Notes under the pieces: model-generated
What the model was told of the DNA's origin: nothing
Databases searched by the model: none
What the model saw: only the letters and a program-made list of their open reading frames with translations
Made by a program: the position numbers and the translations under genes
Shown here: piece after piece, positions 37,250-45,719 of the stretch
Position numbering within the stretch: position 1 is the stretch's first letter
Layout: the number at the start of each line of letters is the position of its first letter
Source of the DNA: Lactobacillus hominis DSM 23910 = CRBIP 24.179
GTDB taxonomy: Bacteria > Bacillota > Bacilli > Lactobacillales > Lactobacillaceae
DNA length: 61,006 bases
Direction: 5' to 3'
Assembly: GCF_000296835.1 (NCBI RefSeq)
Contig: NZ_CAKE01000034.1
Span: 1 to 61,006, forward strand

Positions 37250-38305
37250 CTCTTCTGAGATTTTTTCTAATGCTGCTCGTTGCTTGCGCTGATCAACGTG
37301 GGTATATAAATCCGTAGCAGAAGTTCCTTTTTGTCCTAATTGCTGGGCTACTAGTACTTGATCTTTGGTCACAGCGTATAGTTCTGATGCTAAGGTGTGA
37401 CGTAGTTTATGTGGGGTCAAGGGATGTCCGAAAGCTGCAGAATATTTATTGACCAATTTCTCGATGGCATTAGTAGTAATTCGTTTGGTTTTTCTATGAT
37501 AATAAGTTAAAAAATAGGCTTGTTCATTTTTATCTGCATGATAACGATCGCTGCGAATGTCTTGGTATTGTTTAATGTAATCAATTGTCCAGTTAGCAAT
37601 TGGCACACTATCGCGCTGACCACCTTTACGCCGAACGTCTAGGGTTGCTTCTTTAAGATTGATATTAGACAAATTTACTCCAGCACATTCTGATACTCTA
37701 ATACCAGTACCTAAAATCAAAGCAATAATTGACATGTCACGTTGTTTATTCATTTTGAAAGAAACTAGAGCTTGTTTATTGCACTTTTTCTCATACTCCT
37801 GATCCAAAAAATCCATAAATTGATATTTTAAATCACCTGTGTACATATGCGATTCTAAGACGTGTGCACGGTAGTTTAAAGTTTTAGTATTATTTAACGA
37901 ATTAATCTTTAACATCACGTTACGGTCAAAATATGGCTGCCCATGATTATTATCTGCTGTGATGGTTAGAAATTTATATAAAGAGCGCAGAGCATTAATT
38001 GAACGATTAATTGTAGTGGGGGAGTTAAGGCGACCTTGTTGGTTTTTGTTATGACCAAGATAATCAATATAAAGCATAATATCATTTCGACGTAAGTTTT
38101 CTAAAGTAGTCGTTGAAATGCCTCGGTTAGTTTTGGAATCAGATAGTCTTTCTTGTCTAAGCCAATCAAAAAAGCGACGAATTTCAGTCAAATATTGATA
38201 GGAGGTGGCAAGAGAGTGGGAGGTACCAAGATTATATTCTTTAATAAAATCCGGCATCTTTGCTAGTTCTTGCTCAATTAATGATAAATATTGTGAAGTT
38301 TCCAT
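37226..38305 (-). CDS. XerS-like tyrosine recombinase
   Basis: A 359-residue site-specific recombinase with a SAM-like N-terminal core-binding domain (about 20-120) and a tyrosine-recombinase catalytic domain: Arg203 (GTGIRVSE), Lys227, His299 and Arg302 (HKLRHTLASE), and Tyr334 (TDLYTHV). The LGH histidine common in the family is Gln325 (LGQ). Length and the TDLYTH ending resemble XerS of streptococci, which resolves chromosome dimers alone at difSL. Here the gene sits 1.1 kb from a classical dif-like site, and a separate XerC is at 53504, so its target is uncertain. GGAG lies before the ATG and a promoter is visible upstream. Confidence 0.75.
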   Translation of the reverse strand: METSQYLSLIEQELAKMPDFIKEYNLGTSHSLATSYQYLTEIRRFFDWLRQERLSDSKTNRGISTTTLENLRRNDIMLYIDYLGHNKNQQGRLNSPTTINRSINALRSLYKFLTITADNNHGQPYFDRNVMLKINSLNNTKTLNYRAHVLESHMYTGDLKYQFMDFLDQEYEKKCNKQALVSFKMNKQRDMSIIALILGTGIRVSECAGVNLSNINLKEATLDVRRKGGQRDSVPIANWTIDYIKQYQDIRSDRYHADKNEQAYFLTYYHRKTKRITTNAIEKLVNKYSAAFGHPLTPHKLRHTLASELYAVTKDQVLVAQQLGQKGTSATDLYTHVDQRKQRAALEKISEEKNNQDTE

Positions 38306-38335
38306 TATTTAATCTCCAAAAAATAGGTTAAATAC

Positions 38336-38347
38336 AAACATATGTTT
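38336..38347. promoter_or_regulatory. Palindrome upstream of the xerS-like gene
   Basis: AAACATATGTTT is a perfect 12-base palindrome 31 bases before the recombinase ATG. On the minus strand a candidate promoter (TTACAA, 17 bases, TATTAT) lies just upstream of it, so a bound protein would block transcription. The AACATATGTT core equals the centre of Gram-positive LexA boxes, but the outer G and C are missing. Confidence 0.35.
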
Positions 38348-39449
38348 TATATAAAAATAATATCATATAATTGGGCATTTTGTAATACGAAACTGCACTT
38401 TTTTATATCGCACTCTCCTGCTGTTTTGTTAAGTAGGGAGGTTATTAAATGCTTTTAAAGTTGCAAATCTAAGAATTTATGTGTTTGAAGTATCTGCATA
38501 ATTGATTTGATTGCTTAAATATGTAATTTTGTTTTTAAATAAACCTGAATAATTTATTTTGTAAGTAGAGCTAATTTATATTTGGACAAAAAATCTTTAA
38601 AAATAAAATTCAAGTAAATTGAATTCAGCATCTCACTAAATAAAGATTTCGAATGAAATTTTTATTTAATAAATGTAAAAATTGAAAATTTTAAAATCAA
38701 TCAGCCAAATCTATAAATATCTCTTGTAAAAGAGGTCTTTATATTTGTTATTAAAATTATAGTTTTAATGATAGCAAGCTGAATAAATACCGATATATCA
38801 GCATTTTTATTTTAAATAAGAAATACATCTTACAGGAGTTGATACTAACAAGATGTGCTCCTTTGTATCTGAGTTACTACTACATTACATTTTTAAATCA
38901 GCGATTCACTTGCATGTTTTATCAATCAATGAATTTGAATTTCTATTAACTATTTATATTTATTGAGATATTTAAAACACATATTTTAATAAGTAAACAA
39001 TTAACAATTTTTGGCTATTTAATAAATTGAATACTACAGTTAGTATTTTTGCTTAAATAGATAATTAACGACTAAAAACAACGAACTTGGCCTTAGAATC
39101 GTCGTCTCAGCACATGAAATTTGAACGATTAATTTAGATTCTTGATTAAATGATTTAAAGAATATATATTTTCAATCAATTAAATTTTGTTCGTTTAAGA
39201 AAGTAAAAAACTATTCATTGAATTATGAAATCAGAAATAGAGTTCTGACCATGATTTAGTTAAAAAATCTACATCAGGATATTAATTAGTTGTAATTATA
39301 AAACTACGTAAATATTTTTAGATTACTTGTATAAAATAATAATTTGAAATAAATACATACAAATAAATACAATCGTACTAAACATTGAGTTTTAGAATAC
39401 GTCAACCATAAACGGCTGCATGCATGTCAATCTTTATTTTTTTGATTCT

Positions 39450-39477
39450 ACTTTACATAATATATATTATACGAAGT
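39450..39477 (-). other. dif: dif-like chromosome dimer resolution site
   Basis: On the minus strand the 28-base site reads as arm ACTTCGTATAA, centre TATATA, arm TTATGTAAAGT. Compared with the Bacillus subtilis dif site as I remember it, 9 of 11, 6 of 6 and 10 of 11 bases agree. The second arm carries the conserved TTATGTAA of XerD-binding half-sites. Its position at the switch in gene orientation fits a dif site. Confidence 0.88.
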
Positions 39478-39534
39478 TATTAACTATTTTCTCATCCACC
39501 TAGCGCTATTATTTGGTTGGTAGTCGCCTTCTTT

Positions 39535-39576
39535 CAAAAAATAAAAAAGTAAAGAATATAAATATCCTTTACTTTT
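39535..39576 (-). terminator. Terminator after the 24-codon ORF
   Basis: On the minus strand AAAAGTAAAG pairs with CTTTACTTTT across an AT-rich loop and runs into a T-rich tail. It would end leftward transcripts from the DUF1275 gene before the dif site. Confidence 0.75.
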
Positions 39577-39604
39577 GAACATTATCTAAGCGTATAAAAA
39601 TTAT

Positions 39605-39679
39605 TTATTCCTGAATGTAGTCATTATCCATTTGTAACCCAGGATCGTTAGATACTACCTTTATGTATTGCATAAGCAT
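39605..39679 (-). CDS. Possible 24-residue peptide gene
   Basis: A small frame starts MLMQYIKVVSNDP and ends in YIQE. AAAGGAAAA precedes the ATG and an intrinsic terminator follows the stop, which is what a real small gene would show. It lies 43 bases downstream of the DUF1275 gene on the same strand. It could equally be the remnant of a longer gene. No family recognised. Confidence 0.3.
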   Translation of the reverse strand: MLMQYIKVVSNDPGLQMDNDYIQE

Positions 39680-39722
39680 TTTTCCTTTAAATATTTATCG
39701 TTTTTAAAAATTAACTTTATCA

Positions 39723-40412
39723 CTAAATCAAACTATTTTTTCTCTTATGCAACGAAATCATATAAAAAATGTTTATCAATAAAAGTAATATTCCGCCAAG
39801 CCAAATTGTTTTTAATACCCAATATTTTTGGACAAATGCTGAAATTATTGCGCCAACTGCAAACGCAATTACCAACCACATATAATTGACTGCTGCTGTG
39901 TGTTGCGACTTATCTGCACCAAAGAAATATGCGCTCCAAGCAACTGCTGATTTCTTTAAATTTCCTGTCGTAAACGCATTATTATATCCCATGCCTTCAA
40001 TTTTGCTAAAAGATGCATTTTGCATGGCCAAGCCAAATGCGATTACAGGAACAATATAATAATTAGGCACTGAACTTGGAATAAATCCAATTACTGCACA
40101 AATTAAAATAATTGGAAATAAGCAAAATATTCGCCAATAATTGCTTTTAATAAATTTATGTAAAGCTCCGACAAGTACTAAACCCGCAGTAAAGGCAATA
40201 AATGTTGATGCACGATTGACCATTCCTTGAATATTATGATTTGCTAACGAATTGGCAAAAAACACGATATTACCGGTTTGACCAGCTGATAAGGTATGTC
40301 CCCGCTGAATATAAGTATAAGTATCGATAAAACCACTGCTAAAAGTTAATGATAAAGCTAATAATCTTGATTCAGAGGGCTTTTTTTCATCAAGTAATTT
40401 TTTAAAATTCAA
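39723..40412 (-). CDS. DUF1275 (YoaK-like) membrane protein
   Basis: A 229-residue integral membrane protein with about six helices. The N-terminal half carries the DUF1275 signature: SSGFIDTYTYIQRGHTLSAG followed by QTGNIVFFA, and later AFTTGNLKKSAVAW. Family members are inner-membrane proteins of unknown transport or homeostatic role. It lies 12 bases after the cyclophilin gene and probably shares its transcript. Confidence 0.82.
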   Translation of the reverse strand: MNFKKLLDEKKPSESRLLALSLTFSSGFIDTYTYIQRGHTLSAGQTGNIVFFANSLANHNIQGMVNRASTFIAFTAGLVLVGALHKFIKSNYWRIFCLFPIILICAVIGFIPSSVPNYYIVPVIAFGLAMQNASFSKIEGMGYNNAFTTGNLKKSAVAWSAYFFGADKSQHTAAVNYMWLVIAFAVGAIISAFVQKYWVLKTIWLGGILLLLINIFYMISLHKRKNSLI

Positions 40413-40424
40413 AGTTTTTCCCTC

Positions 40425-41021
40425 TTAGTCTTGCTGATCAATTTTAATGGTTTTAATAATTACATCTTTTTTTGGCTTATCATTTGCCTTATCGCGAGGA
40501 ACCTTAGCAATCTTATCTACGACGTCCATTCCGTCAATTACCATACCAAAGACGCTGTGGCGACCATCTAGCCATGGAGTTCCGCCTTGTTTATAAGCCT
40601 TGATAATTTCCTTAGGATATCCTGCAGGTTCCATTTCGCGAATGTAACGTTTTGGCATATTCTTGTTTTGAACAATAAAGAACTGGCTGCCATTAGTATT
40701 TGGACCGGAATTGGCCATTGATAAAGCCCCGCGTAAGTTGAATAATTTATCAGAAAATTCATCTTCAAATGGATGATGCCAGATACTTTCGCCACCGGTG
40801 CCATCACCTTTTGGATCGCCACCTTGGATCATAAAGTCAGAAATAACTCTATGAAAAGTAGTGTTGTTGTAATAGCCCTTTTGAGCTAATCTGACGAAAT
40901 TTTCTACTGTCATTGGTGCTAATTTTTCAAATAATTTTATTTTAATATCGCCGAGACTAGTTTCAGCAGTCGCAATTGGTCCGACTTGTTTTTCAGGATT
41001 TAATTGAGGAAAATCTTTCAT
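40425..41021 (-). CDS. Cyclophilin-type peptidyl-prolyl cis-trans isomerase
   Basis: The 198-residue cytoplasmic protein has no signal peptide. It shows the cyclophilin core: TTFHRVISDFMIQGGDPKGD, SMANSGPNTNGSQFFI and DGRHSVFGMVIDGMDVVDKI. The FHR, QGGD, QFFI and H residues of the active site are all present. The ATG at 41021 is preferred because AAGGAG lies just before it; an alternative start 11 codons upstream has no ribosome site. It probably assists folding of cytoplasmic proteins. Confidence 0.9.
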   Translation of the reverse strand: MKDFPQLNPEKQVGPIATAETSLGDIKIKLFEKLAPMTVENFVRLAQKGYYNNTTFHRVISDFMIQGGDPKGDGTGGESIWHHPFEDEFSDKLFNLRGALSMANSGPNTNGSQFFIVQNKNMPKRYIREMEPAGYPKEIIKAYKQGGTPWLDGRHSVFGMVIDGMDVVDKIAKVPRDKANDKPKKDVIIKTIKIDQQD

Positions 41022-41055
41022 TTTTAACTCCTTATAACATACACTTTTATACATG

Positions 41056-41090
41056 AAAAAAGTGATCAGTTTGGTAACTAATCACTTTCT
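41056..41090 (-). terminator. Terminator after ppaC
   Basis: On the minus strand AGAAAGTGAT and ATCACTTTTT flank a loop and lead into a T-run, downstream of ppaC. Confidence 0.75.
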
Positions 41091-41108
41091 AAAATAAATT
41101 ATTTTAGC

Positions 41109-42044
41109 TTAATTTTCAAATGCTTTGGTTAATGGTGGAACAACTTGCTTCTTTCTTGATACAACACCTGGCAAAGCAACGCTAGAATCTTCAAGTTTCT
41201 TATCAAAAGCTTTTTCAAATACAGCCTTGGTTTCATCAGTTCCGACAACAATAGCTTCTGAATCTGAATCTAAAACATTAGTGATTACGAGCATGAACAT
41301 GTCATATCCATTTGCTTTGCTTGATTCTTCCATAGCCTTAACAAATGCATCTTTACGCTCCATTGCTTCTGGTAAGTCAACAGTGTTAACTTGGGCAATT
41401 CTTACATTATGACCATTTAATTCAAAACTCTTAGCATCTAAGTCAATTAATTCTTCTTCTGATTTAGAAGCAATATTAGTACCTGCTTTAAGCAAAGCTA
41501 AACCATATTCGTTGTAATCGACGCCAGCAATTTTAGCTAAAGCTTCAACTGCCTTATGGTCCTTGTCAGTAGTAGTTGGTGATTTCAAAAGTAAGGTATC
41601 GGAAATAATTGCTGAAAGCATTAATCCAGCTAAATTCTTAGGAATTTCCATACCTTCTTCTTGGAACATTTCCCACATAATAGTACTGGTGCATCCTACT
41701 GGTTCTGCACGGTAGTATAAAGGATCAGCAGTGTTAAAGTTCATGATTCTATGGTGATCTACCACGTGAGTAACTTTAACTTTATCAATGTCAGAAACAC
41801 TTTGTTGAGGTTCGTTGTGGTCAACAAGCATAACTGCATCAACTTCATTTGCTGCAGTCTTGATTACTCGAGGTGCTTTAAAACCAAACTTATCTAAGGC
41901 GTATTGAGTTTCATCATTTGGCTCGCCCAAAGCTACTGCTTCAGTATCGTAACCTCTTTGATTTTGAAAGTATGAATATGCAATAGCAGTGCCAATTGCA
42001 TCAGTATCTGGATTTTGATGTCCAAAGACAAATTCTTTTGCCAT
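41109..42044 (-). CDS. ppaC: Manganese-dependent inorganic pyrophosphatase
   Basis: A family II pyrophosphatase of the DHH superfamily that hydrolyses pyrophosphate to phosphate in the cytoplasm, using Mn2+. The 311 residues include [19 protein letters not shown] and VDHHRIMNF, the DHH metal site, with [10 protein letters not shown] between. The C-terminal DHHA2 domain ends in [14 protein letters not shown] with the phosphate-binding RKK motif. Length is standard. Mn dependence fits the Mn-centred metabolism of lactobacilli. It is followed by its own terminator. Confidence 0.96.
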   Translation of the reverse strand: MAKEFVFGHQNPDTDAIGTAIAYSYFQNQRGYDTEAVALGEPNDETQYALDKFGFKAPRVIKTAANEVDAVMLVDHNEPQQSVSDIDKVKVTHVVDHHRIMNFNTADPLYYRAEPVGCTSTIMWEMFQEEGMEIPKNLAGLMLSAIISDTLLLKSPTTTDKDHKAVEALAKIAGVDYNEYGLALLKAGTNIASKSEEELIDLDAKSFELNGHNVRIAQVNTVDLPEAMERKDAFVKAMEESSKANGYDMFMLVITNVLDSDSEAIVVGTDETKAVFEKAFDKKLEDSSVALPGVVSRKKQVVPPLTKAFEN

Positions 42045-42086
42045 TTATATTGAGCTCCTTTGATTTAAAATATTCTATTTTCTATT

Positions 42087-43040
42087 TTAAATTAACGAAG
42101 AGTACTCGTCTAGTCTAGAACTATAATCTTTTGCTTTTAAAAACTGTTTCCATTCATTCAAGAAATTGCTGAGTCTTGGAATATCAGCCTTGTTTTTACG
42201 GTAAAGGAAGCAACTCTGAAATTCAACTGCAGGAATTGCGTTAACAGTATGCAACTTGATATTTTTCTTATTTAATTCATAAAAACTTTTAGTTACAAAG
42301 GTATTGCATTTATTTGCTTGCGCAAAGTTAACCATTTGATGCGTTTCAGAAAAACGTGCTGAAATGTTTAATCCTTTTTCAGGTAATTTGCCAGAATAAA
42401 ATCTAGTAAGTGTCTGAGGTAAATATGATCCCTTAGGATAAGAAACCCATTTTTCATCAACAATATCTTCTAATTTTCTCCTTTGTTTTGGACTTAAAAC
42501 AATTAAAGAATCATCATAAATTTTTTCTGTCCAATATTGCTTCATGGCTGCCGGATTAGCATTACGATCTGGAACATAAATTATGGCAAAATCTAATTCA
42601 TTATGATCCATCTTGTTCCATAATTCTTTGCGATCATAGAAAGTAAAGCTTAATTTGATTTCTGGGTATTTTCTATTAAAGGCTACTAAAAATTCCTCTA
42701 AAATACTTGAATCAAAAGTATTCAATGCCCCAATAGAAATCTGTCCAATATCAGACTCGCTATATTGCTGAATCGTATCAATGGCACCTTGAACAGTATT
42801 TAATAATTTATGAGCAGTTTCTTCCATCTCGATACCGGCATCAGTCAAGTATAATCTCTTACCAACTTGACCAAATAATGGTGAACCGACAGCTTTTTCT
42901 AATTTCTTAATTTGTTGCGTTAAAGCAGGTTGAGTAATACCAAGTATTTGAGCTGCTTGCGTATAGCTCATACTATCGATTAACTGAAGAAAATAGTGAA
43001 GCGATTTTGCTGACAAAACTGCGTCCGCATTAGACTTCAT
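42087..43040 (-). CDS. LysR-family transcriptional regulator
   Basis: An intact 317-residue LysR protein. An N-terminal wHTH includes SYTQAAQILGITQPALTQQI and the linker helix, and the effector domain spans about residues 95-305 (IGQISIGALNTFDSSILEEF, DFAIIYVPD). The ligand is not identifiable. It begins with a short extension MKSNADAVLSAKS before the usual first helix. It is transcribed away from parC's 3' end towards ppaC, with no clear divergent target gene, so it may act elsewhere. Confidence 0.88.
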   Translation of the reverse strand: MKSNADAVLSAKSLHYFLQLIDSMSYTQAAQILGITQPALTQQIKKLEKAVGSPLFGQVGKRLYLTDAGIEMEETAHKLLNTVQGAIDTIQQYSESDIGQISIGALNTFDSSILEEFLVAFNRKYPEIKLSFTFYDRKELWNKMDHNELDFAIIYVPDRNANPAAMKQYWTEKIYDDSLIVLSPKQRRKLEDIVDEKWVSYPKGSYLPQTLTRFYSGKLPEKGLNISARFSETHQMVNFAQANKCNTFVTKSFYELNKKNIKLHTVNAIPAVEFQSCFLYRKNKADIPRLSNFLNEWKQFLKAKDYSSRLDEYSSLI

Positions 43041-43180
43041 TTTACATCCTTCCTTTTTTATACATACTTTATTCTAACTATATTTTTCCGAGTTATAATT
43101 AGTCATCTATCCAAGTAATATAATAACACCTGTTGTCGTATAATCAAAATCTTTTTATTGATAAAGTAAAAAATAATTGA

Positions 43181-43214
43181 AAAAAGATAGGAACTTTTAT
43201 CCTATCTTTTATTT
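43181..43214. terminator. Terminator after parC
   Basis: AAAAGATAGGA and TCCTATCTTTT form a perfect stem around a 7-base loop, with A and T tracts on either side. It lies just after the parC stop. Confidence 0.85.
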
Positions 43215-43216
43215 CT

Positions 43217-45700
43217 TTACTCAAATAAATCACTAACGTCTTCTCTACCTGCCGATAAAGGTTTGCCTAAAGTTAAATCAACCGGTACCCCATCAGTGGT
43301 TGGATCTAAGACGAATGAGCCATTAGAATATCTGTCTCCCAATGGAAATTCATTTGTCTTAATAGTAATATGACGTGCACTAGAAGTTGTTAGTAACAAT
43401 TCATGGTTTTGACCATATTCAACTAATGCTTGGATGCGGTGCGGTTTTGTCTTAAGTTCACGAAGAACTAAGACGCCACGCTTTGCTCGAGTTACTTTAT
43501 TTACTAGTTTTAATTCAAATTGCTTGAATGCTCCACGTTGTGTGATAAGTCCTACATTGAGTTCATCAGCATATTTTGCATCAACTAAGACATAATTTAC
43601 AACATAATCGTCGTCTTTTAGATTTACTGATTTTACGCCAGCAGCTTTTGCTCCAGAAACAGGTACTTCAGAAACATCAAATCTAATGGCGTAAGCATGG
43701 TTAGTAATCAAAGTTATTTCAAAATTGCTGTCTGCAGGGACTTTATCTACACGAACAACTTTACTGTCTTTACTCTTAAGTTTCATACTGGTAATCGCAC
43801 GAGATTTGTAAGTCCTAGTTGGTTGCAAGTCCGCTAAAGCTACTTGTTTAATATAGCCATCGTTAGTTGCTAATAAGAAGTTATCATTTTGCTTAAGATC
43901 ATCTACTTCAAAGACCCGGATAATTTCTTCATCCTGCGCTAAACCAATTTCTTGGGACAAGTGTTGACCTGTTTCTTTCCATTTGGTTTCGATAAGTTCA
44001 TGAACAGGTCTAAAAATCATATTGCCTTTATTGGTAAAGATATAAAGGTTGCTCAAAGTAGACATTGTCTTTTCAAAAATGACTTTATCGCCATCTGGTA
44101 AACCATTATCTTCATCGTTAGTTGATTGGAATGAACGAATGGAAGAACGTTTTAAATAGCCGTCTCGACTTACTAAAACTCTGACATCTTCATCTGCCAT
44201 TAATGCTTTTTCATTAATTTCGATCTTTTCAGCCTTTGCAGTAATTTGCGTTCTTCTTGGAGAACCAAAATCTTTTTTGACTTGCTTCAACTCTTTAGTG
44301 ACAACTTTTTCTAAAACAGAATTATCATTTAAAATTTCTTGATAGGTCTTAATTCTAGTTTGTAAGTCTTCTTGTTCAGCTTTTAATTGATTTACGTCAG
44401 TATTAGTCAATCTATATAGTTGCAGTGAAACAATAGCTTCAGCTTGGTTAACCGTAAAGCCATACTTTTTAACAAGATTATTTTTAGCATCTTTTTTATC
44501 TTTAGATGATCTAATAGTCTTAATTACCTGATCTAAAATGTCTAAAGCATGGATTAGCCCTTCAACAATTTCCAAGCGTCCTTTAGCTTTATTCAGATCA
44601 AATTCTGTACGTTTTGTAACAACGTCTTTTTTATGCTCTAAGTACGAACTTAAAATTTGCTTTAAGCCAACTTGTACTGGTGCCATATGGTCAATGGCAA
44701 CCATATTGAAGTTATAAGAAACTTGCAAGTCAGTATTTTTAAATAGATAGTTTAAAATATTTTCACTATCTGCGCCTTTTTTAAGTTCAATAACAATCGA
44801 CAATCCGTGACGGTCAGTTTCATCACGAACTTCTGAAATCCCGTCAATTTCTTTATTTAAACGGATTTCATCGATTTTTTTGACCATCATAGCCTTGTTG
44901 ACGCCAAAAGGAACTTCAGTGACAACGATTTGCTGACGATGTCCTTTAATGTCTTGAATTGCAGTTTTTGATCTAACCTGAATTCGGCCACGACCAGTTT
45001 CGTACGCTTCTTTAATACCTTTACTACCTAAAACAATTGCGCCAGTGGGAAAATCCGGCCCTTTTACAAATTGCATTAAATCATCAGTAGAGCTATCAGG
45101 ATGCTTTAATAAATAAACAGCAGCATCAATTACTTCAGCTAGATTATGCGGTGGGATTTCTGTTGCATAACCTGCCGAAATTCCTGTCGAACCATTGACT
45201 AATAAGTTAGGAAAATGGGCAGGTAAAACAGTTGGTTCATATTCCGTATCATCAAAGTTTAGGATCATATGAACCGTATCTTTATCGATATCTTGCAGTA
45301 GCAAATTAGAAATTTTGCTCAAACGAGATTCAGTATAACGCATGGCAGCTGGACCATCGCCATCCATTGAGCCGTTATTTCCATGCATTTCGATTAAAGG
45401 TTCACGCATTTTCCAGTCTTGAGAAAGGTGAACTAAAGCGCCGTAGATTGAGCTGTCGCCATGTGGGTGGAAGTTACCCATAACGTTACCAACGGCTTTA
45501 GCCGCCTTTTTATAAGGCTTATCATACGTATTATTATCTTTATACATGGCATAAAGAATACGTCTTTGTACAGGCTTGAGCCCATCCCTAATATCAGGTA
45601 AAGCTCTTTCCTGAATAATATATTTAGAATAACGTCCGAATCTTTCCCCCATCACATCTTCAAGAGGGAGTTCCTTGATTCGTTCTTTTGATTCAACCAT
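43217..45700 (-). CDS. parC: DNA topoisomerase IV subunit A
   Basis: ParC is the DNA-cleaving subunit of topoisomerase IV, which unlinks daughter chromosomes. The 827 residues include the quinolone-determining region HPHGDSSIYGALVHLSQDW with the susceptible-type Ser, the catalytic tyrosine in AMRYTESRLS, and a C-terminal beta-pinwheel region (about 500-800). It lies 19 bases after parE and is co-transcribed with it. A terminator follows. Confidence 0.96.
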   Translation of the reverse strand: MVESKERIKELPLEDVMGERFGRYSKYIIQERALPDIRDGLKPVQRRILYAMYKDNNTYDKPYKKAAKAVGNVMGNFHPHGDSSIYGALVHLSQDWKMREPLIEMHGNNGSMDGDGPAAMRYTESRLSKISNLLLQDIDKDTVHMILNFDDTEYEPTVLPAHFPNLLVNGSTGISAGYATEIPPHNLAEVIDAAVYLLKHPDSSTDDLMQFVKGPDFPTGAIVLGSKGIKEAYETGRGRIQVRSKTAIQDIKGHRQQIVVTEVPFGVNKAMMVKKIDEIRLNKEIDGISEVRDETDRHGLSIVIELKKGADSENILNYLFKNTDLQVSYNFNMVAIDHMAPVQVGLKQILSSYLEHKKDVVTKRTEFDLNKAKGRLEIVEGLIHALDILDQVIKTIRSSKDKKDAKNNLVKKYGFTVNQAEAIVSLQLYRLTNTDVNQLKAEQEDLQTRIKTYQEILNDNSVLEKVVTKELKQVKKDFGSPRRTQITAKAEKIEINEKALMADEDVRVLVSRDGYLKRSSIRSFQSTNDEDNGLPDGDKVIFEKTMSTLSNLYIFTNKGNMIFRPVHELIETKWKETGQHLSQEIGLAQDEEIIRVFEVDDLKQNDNFLLATNDGYIKQVALADLQPTRTYKSRAITSMKLKSKDSKVVRVDKVPADSNFEITLITNHAYAIRFDVSEVPVSGAKAAGVKSVNLKDDDYVVNYVLVDAKYADELNVGLITQRGAFKQFELKLVNKVTRAKRGVLVLRELKTKPHRIQALVEYGQNHELLLTTSSARHITIKTNEFPLGDRYSNGSFVLDPTTDGVPVDLTLGKPLSAGREDVSDLFE

Positions 45701-45719
45701 CTAAGATTTGTTACCTTCC

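Larger units (their letters stand above)
38306..39722. other. AT-rich gap holding the presumed replication terminus
   Basis: About 1.4 kb with very low GC and stops in all frames. It contains the palindrome near 38336, the dif-like site at 39450-39477, a hairpin at 39535-39576 and a 24-codon leftward ORF at 39605-39679. I see no tRNA, repeat array or conserved protein remnant in the rest. Gene orientation switches across this gap. Confidence 0.8.

Noticed and set aside
38441-38472. GGGAGG followed by a short ATG frame in the terminus gap
   Set aside because: The frame stops after seven codons; chance Shine-Dalgarno-like match in AT-rich DNA or a remnant too short to support.
38827-38862. Imperfect hairpin ACATCTT / AAGATGT in the AT-rich gap
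   Set aside because: The loop is long, there is no T-run, and nothing nearby needs a terminator; such stems arise by chance in AT-rich DNA.
39468-39480. Exact match to one 13-base loxP arm
   Set aside because: The other arm matches at only 7 of 13 positions and no Cre-like phage context exists. The 28-base dif comparison explains the site much better.
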